A DNA stretch of 64,000 bases from Motacilla alba alba (Eukaryota; Chordata; Aves; Passeriformes; Motacillidae), in contig NC_052018.1 of assembly GCF_015832195.1 (NCBI RefSeq), positions 112,439,966 to 112,503,965 on the forward strand, written 5' to 3'. Shown here piece after piece: positions 59,459 to 64,000 of the stretch. Below the pieces are notes generated by a model, which worked only from the letters and a program-made list of their open reading frames with translations, ran no database searches and was not told the origin of the DNA. The position numbers and the translations under genes are program-made. The stretch's first letter is position 1. Each line of letters begins with the position of its first letter.

Positions 59459-62400
59459 CAATTGCACTAGGGAGAGATCATAAATTGATTGCAGATGGCA
59501 ACTTGTACTTCAAAATCCTAACTGTCACAATCTTTGAAATAAAAATAAATGAAACATTTTGTGAAATTATATTGAGCCGTGTTAAAAGTAATGAAGATTA
59601 TACAAACATATGTCTTTTTGTCATTTATACAGCACCTTCAGGCATGACAACCAGATCTATTAGACAATACTTCTCTCCCTGGGAAGCAGTTATTTTCCAA
59701 GTGCAGGATGTACTGAAATATAGAAGGTAACCTATAGCCTGAGCACTCCTTTCTCCAAGCCTCAGGACGGTTGGATCCTCCTGCGACACAGAGCCAGAAC
59801 GCACATCCTCGAGTCCCTCACATACAAAGAGGCAACATGGAAACAAGAGGGGATTGTTCCACGCATCCTGCTTTGTACATCATTTCATACGAGTGCGTTC
59901 TTGACTAACACGTTGTATAAGGGATCTGTGAAAGACAGAGGCATGTATGGTTTGAATCCTAATTTGTCAGAGCTGTGCAGGATGGCAAACAACTGTATTT
60001 CTTCCTAAATGACTTACTAACATATGGAGCCCATTAGGATGCCACTAATTACAATTCATTAAGTTCTGAATTTACGCAGTTTACAACGGAGTCAGAGATT
60101 CTCCATTTTCAGTTATCAGAGATTTTGCAAGACATAACAAAATAAAGGTCTGAGAAGCCTCCCACCCTGTCACTGTAATGTCTTCATGCAGAGCCATCTT
60201 CGATAGAACTGACGGGGTTTGGTGCTGATTGAAAAGGGATCAATTGAGGTGCCTAGTGTTAGGATTCCCAGAGAAAGAAAGGGGAGGAAAGAGCCAGATA
60301 CTCATTTGGGACAGGAGATGTTCATGTCCCAGCGTGCTTTGGGGAAAGCTGTGGATGAAATGGGAACATTGCTCAGTTAAAGGGTAGCCCCTTTCTTGAC
60401 TCACATAAAGGAAGATTAAACCAACAGTAGCGGGTGAAGAGCCAGAATGAAAGACTTTTGGGGACCACAAAAACCATTAAAAAACACCCCTAAATGAGAA
60501 TGGGAGCAAAACCAATGCCCACCAAAAGATGGGGGAGCAGTCTGAGAAATAGCACTATTTCTTTTATTGAATCTTTATATCTAAGGGAGTCAACAGGAAT
60601 GCCTCCATTATTTTGTCTCCCAGGCAATCTTTGCCATCTGGCTCTGGAAACTCCACATCCTTGCTGTGAAATCTTTGCTCACAAAGCAGCTCTTGGGGCA
60701 TCCCCTTCTTCAGCAGCAGCAAAACTTGGGCAACCCTTCACACACCAATCCAGAATTCCTTCTGCCAGAGACGCCAGGAGCAGCCAGACTTGGTTCGAGA
60801 TATGGAATGTACACTTGTATCCAATGAGATACACGAGAGTTTCCAGAGGCTGAAGTGCTGGTTGAGGGAGAAGGGGTGGGATTGAACTGTTGCTCACTTG
60901 GCTGGAATAAAGGCTTTCGAGCAACAAGGGGAAGGCTTGGAGGAAGTTCAAATCAGGGTCATTTGCTTTTTGTAACAGATGAATCTGGAATCCCATGAAG
61001 CCTGGTACTCTGGAGCATGGAAATTCACAGCTCCAGTGAAGCCCCCACGGAGGGACAGCAGTTTAGCACTCAATCTTCCTCCCTGAAGAGACAAGGTTTG
61101 AATCCTCAGTCAGGAAACTCCATTCCTCACATGGCTTGAGCCTACAGGCCAAAATACCAGGCAATGTGTGCTGGATGAGATGATTTCAGGCAAAAGAACA
61201 ATACTAGAAGGTCATGGAGAAAGATTTCAAGGGCTTTGCAGGCCAGGTAAGCAGTGCAGCAAGAGCTTTGTTTGCATAAACATCTACATGGGCTCTCTCC
61301 ATGCTCTCTGTGACTCTATCCACCCTCTCCCTCACCTCCCAGCTTCCTGGGGAATGACAGTGTGGATTGCGAGGGCCATCACCGCACACATGAAATAAGA
61401 AAATGTCTGCTTTGAATGCTCCTGAACACTTTGTTTTAACCCATCACGGCCAGTATGTTCTGCCTTATGCCACCTCCCCTCTCACTCCTCTCCTAGGAGA
61501 CTTTCCTTTACTTAACCCACTGAAAAAATGACCTTGACCATAATATGTGCTGATTGTATGAAGTTTTGGGGTCAGCAATGAATTCTGAATACATTATTAC
61601 TGCTTTTCCTCTCTATAGTTTGTGGTTCAAAACACACTACCCATTCTTTCTCAATTTGCAATTATTTCAAACTGAGGCTAGCATTACAATCAAAATTCAG
61701 AAGATATCTCCTCATTTCAAACCTATTTTTCAATTAAACAAAAAGGTCATGAAGAAAACACACCTTTAATGCAATGAAGCACCCAGATTAAACAAAATAA
61801 ATGAGGCACCTTTCTGAATATGTTTTTAAATTCAAGTCCTCCTTAAGGCTGGGACCTGCCATGCCTAGATTTTAGCAGCTTCCAAGTCTGCAGAAACACT
61901 GAAATAGTATTTCTCTTACCTAATATAATAAATCTCCCCTCTCAAATAAGACATAAATAAGTCTCATAAAATCTTCACCAGGGACATGATATTTTGAAAA
62001 TCAGAATGTGACAGGGTTTGTTTGGCAGGGTTTTGGGGGATTTTTTTTTTCAGTATGGTTTGGGCATTGTACTCTGAAATTATTCTTATTTGGTCAGGGA
62101 TATCACCTTGGTGCCACCTGAAAACCTGCCTGGCCAGCTGGCTGCATCCACCACAGCAGCCCAAGAAAATAAATCAGAGCAGATCAGAGACTATGAAACC
62201 AGACATGATTCAGGAGGTGAGGAAAAGAATAGAAAGAAAATTATCCATATGAACACGAAGCAGAGCAGAGGAAAAGCCTAAATTAACATCTTGATCAGCT
62301 GACTCCTGGCCCAGTTTTCTATGAGACAACTCCAAGAACTATCTCATGTTTTCCCATAATGGCTCAAGAGGCTGAAAATATTGCCCAAAGGAAGGTCTCA

Positions 62401-63028
62401 TAGTGCTGCACACTGAGTCAGACACAAACCAGAGGAATGTCACATTTATTGATTTAGCTGGAATATTCAGAGATTTTAAGGGTATTGACCTTTTTTATGG
62501 CAGCAGTTTTATGCTTTAAAAACCCGCTGCTGTTCCTGAAAGAGCCAGCAACTTCTCATCCTTCCAGTCTTACTCTCACACACTGGAAAAAGAAAGGATG
62601 TGTTTTAGAGAGATTGAAAAGGTCAGAGAAACAGAAGAACTGTAAAAATGGATGAACGTGGAAGTTTGTTCCTAAATCAAGATGTGACCTTCACTCAACA
62701 AGGCTGAATTTTTCAAGTTTCTATTCATTTTCAGGGGTTTCTCTGTAGCATGTAAAAAGCCTGGAAATACATGAAATTTTCCAAGACTTTCCTGAGCTCA
62801 CACTGGATGGGCGAACGTGGTCAATAGGCTGCTCCTGAACGCCCAGCTCAAGGCCTTGCCTCAGCTGCTACCACTCCGCAGCTTGCAGCAAGAAGGGAGT
62901 GAGAAGAGGGAACCCGCCCGGTCCTGCAATCAAGATTCTGTTTCATCATCACTAAGCCTGCTGGTATTCCTGCCAGAAGCCAAAACCCCACTGAGCTGCC
63001 TGGAAAAAGGGTGGTCGGTGCTAGAAGA

Positions 63029-63166
63029 GGATTTCAAACATTTGAGATGGATGAAAGGAAGCCCACGGCCATTAGCACTGTTGGAGACACAATTGTTATT
63101 ATTAACACCATCTGCAACGTGGACATTTTGGTCTTTGATGAAGGAAGGATGGAGCTGGAGACCACC
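63029..63166 (+). pseudogene. Possible FABP-family exon relic, very tentative
   Basis: Within the frame at 63011-63214, residues 7-52 show a spaced pattern that resembles the second-exon region of fatty-acid-binding proteins: GF at the start, KPT, then GDTI, an alternating hydrophobic strand, and F-x2-G-x4-ETT with the same internal spacing as in the family. Between these anchors there are small length differences and little identity, and the frame closes at a TAG (63212-63214). No convincing pyrimidine tract with an acceptor precedes it and no strong donor follows. Neighbouring exons are not evident. It could be a decayed exon, or a chance match. A minus-strand frame (63034-63345) with a hydrophobic run overlaps the same DNA and matches nothing I know. 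Confidence 0.15.
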
Positions 63167-63214
63167 AGCAGCAGCCTGCAGTGGGTGGAGCGGGGAGGAA
63201 ACATACCACAGTAG

Positions 63215-64000
63215 CAGCAGCCACAGAATTTGGGATCAATGGCGAGGAGGATGGGTCTGAGCGGGATGCAGTTTGCTGAGCAGCCATACGTGCTCGTGGG
63301 CATTGGACGCTCCACGCACGCTTCACTAGGAGCAAGGGGAAACAACGATTCTTGGAGATCTAGTTCTGCTCTGAATTAAGTCCAGCCATTGTAACAAATC
63401 ACGCAGAGATTTGTGTCTATCAGCAGCTGGTCAGAAGCCTCAACAGCAATCAGCGAGAGAAAGTGACATTAGCAGAATCTGCAGTGAGACAAGGCTCTAG
63501 CACCAAAAACTACATTCGATGCAGCTTAAACATCCTGAACATCCTGGCACCAACTGAGCAAGGCAGAAAACCAAAACAAGACACAACACTGCACATACAA
63601 TTCACACCAGGGCTAGGCTGCACACAAAGGAGCACACCAACACCATGGCTCGAGTTTCAGCCTCGGGAGCTCTCTTTAGCCACACAGCAGTCCCTGAACT
63701 GCAAACAGAAACACGCATTTGCGCAAAATACAGCAGCCAGTGATGGTAAGACAGGCAGCACAATCCTCAAAACCAGCAGTGCTGCCAAACACTCCCATCT
63801 CCCCCCCTTTCCAATCCTAGCATTGGCTGCATTACCTCTGGAAAAGGGCTAATTATGGCTGACCCCACCTTTTCCATCCTGACATTGGCTCAGCAACACC
63901 CACAAGATGATGGCACTGAGAGATCAACCACAGCTCCCCACAAGCTGCATTTCAAGCCACAGCAAATACCAGCCCTTAAAGCCTGTGGGAAGGCACTGAC
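63215..64000. other. Unique noncoding DNA at the window end
   Basis: No gene is recognised. An imperfect direct repeat of about 26-28 bp (CCTTTCCAATCCTAGCATTGG near 63808 and CCTTTTCCATCCTGACATTGG near 63869, each ending ATTGGCT) is spaced by about 60 bp. An open frame at 63463-63852 has no recognised domain. Confidence 0.45.

Larger units (their letters stand above)
53562..63019. other. Unique noncoding DNA, about 9.5 kb
   Basis: No gene is recognised. It includes an AT-rich foldback near 55240-55335, an ancient inverted-repeat element at 58.36 kb, and a pyrimidine tract at 59419-59458. The open frames are short and lack recognisable domains. Confidence 0.5.

Noticed and set aside
61090..61130. 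GGTTTGAATCCTCAGTC resembles a tRNA/SINE B box; a similar word occurs near 59950
   Set aside because: No A box at the right distance and no stem pairing could be made. It could be an old MIR-type relic, but the support is too weak.
1..64000. CRISPR arrays, insertion sequences, bacterial operons, riboswitches and replication origins
   Set aside because: The DNA is vertebrate in character, and none of the required repeat-spacer, operon or terminator patterns is present. The only regular array is a minisatellite without spacers.

Overview
The window is vertebrate nuclear DNA, most likely from a bird and probably a songbird. The evidence is three recognisable CR1 LINE fragments, one more weakly supported CR1 scrap, a well-preserved solo LTR of avian endogenous-retrovirus type, a low overall repeat load, and no mammalian Alu, L1 or B-type repeats. 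There is no bacterial gene organisation. I recognise no intact protein-coding gene, rRNA or functional tRNA. Almost every open frame is short and overlapped by frames on other strands, as expected by chance. The stretch is best read as intergenic or intronic DNA.

Layout. 1-9.2 kb: mostly unique DNA with a nested-palindrome inverted repeat (888-924) and a minus-strand CR1 3' fragment (about 1405-1815). 9.2-10.2 kb: a 1,008-bp solo LTR (9195-10202) bounded by TG/CA and flanked by a 5-bp target-site duplication. It has a TATA box, a CpG-dense body, and two CTCF-like motifs. 10.2-16 kb: unique DNA, then a compact CpG island at about 15.39-15.66 kb that no repeat explains. A unique stretch of possible regulatory character follows it. 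16-31 kb: unique DNA with a candidate regulatory block near 23.4-23.76 kb, a 39-bp tandem repeat (25.54-25.66 kb) and small A-tracts. 31.11-31.57 kb: a 58-bp GC-rich minisatellite of about eight units, which creates long artificial open frames in several frames. 31.6-51.9 kb: unique DNA with a 55-nt poly(A) run, a CR1 scrap containing a small hairpin, and AT-rich blocks that could be conserved noncoding elements. 51.95-53.56 kb: two plus-strand CR1 pieces, one from the 5' (endonuclease-coding) part of ORF2 and one from the 3' end. 53.6-64 kb: unique DNA with an old inverted-repeat element (58.36 kb) and, near 63.03-63.17 kb, a short open stretch with a weak resemblance to part of the fatty-acid-binding-protein family.

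No genes here can be shown to act together, and I did not find a new biological system. The most useful leads are the solo LTR carrying CTCF-like motifs, the orphan CpG island, the 58-bp minisatellite whose antisense strand repeats a back-to-back acceptor/donor splice motif, and the possible FABP-like relic. All need comparison with a genome assembly, RNA data or repeat libraries, none of which I could run.
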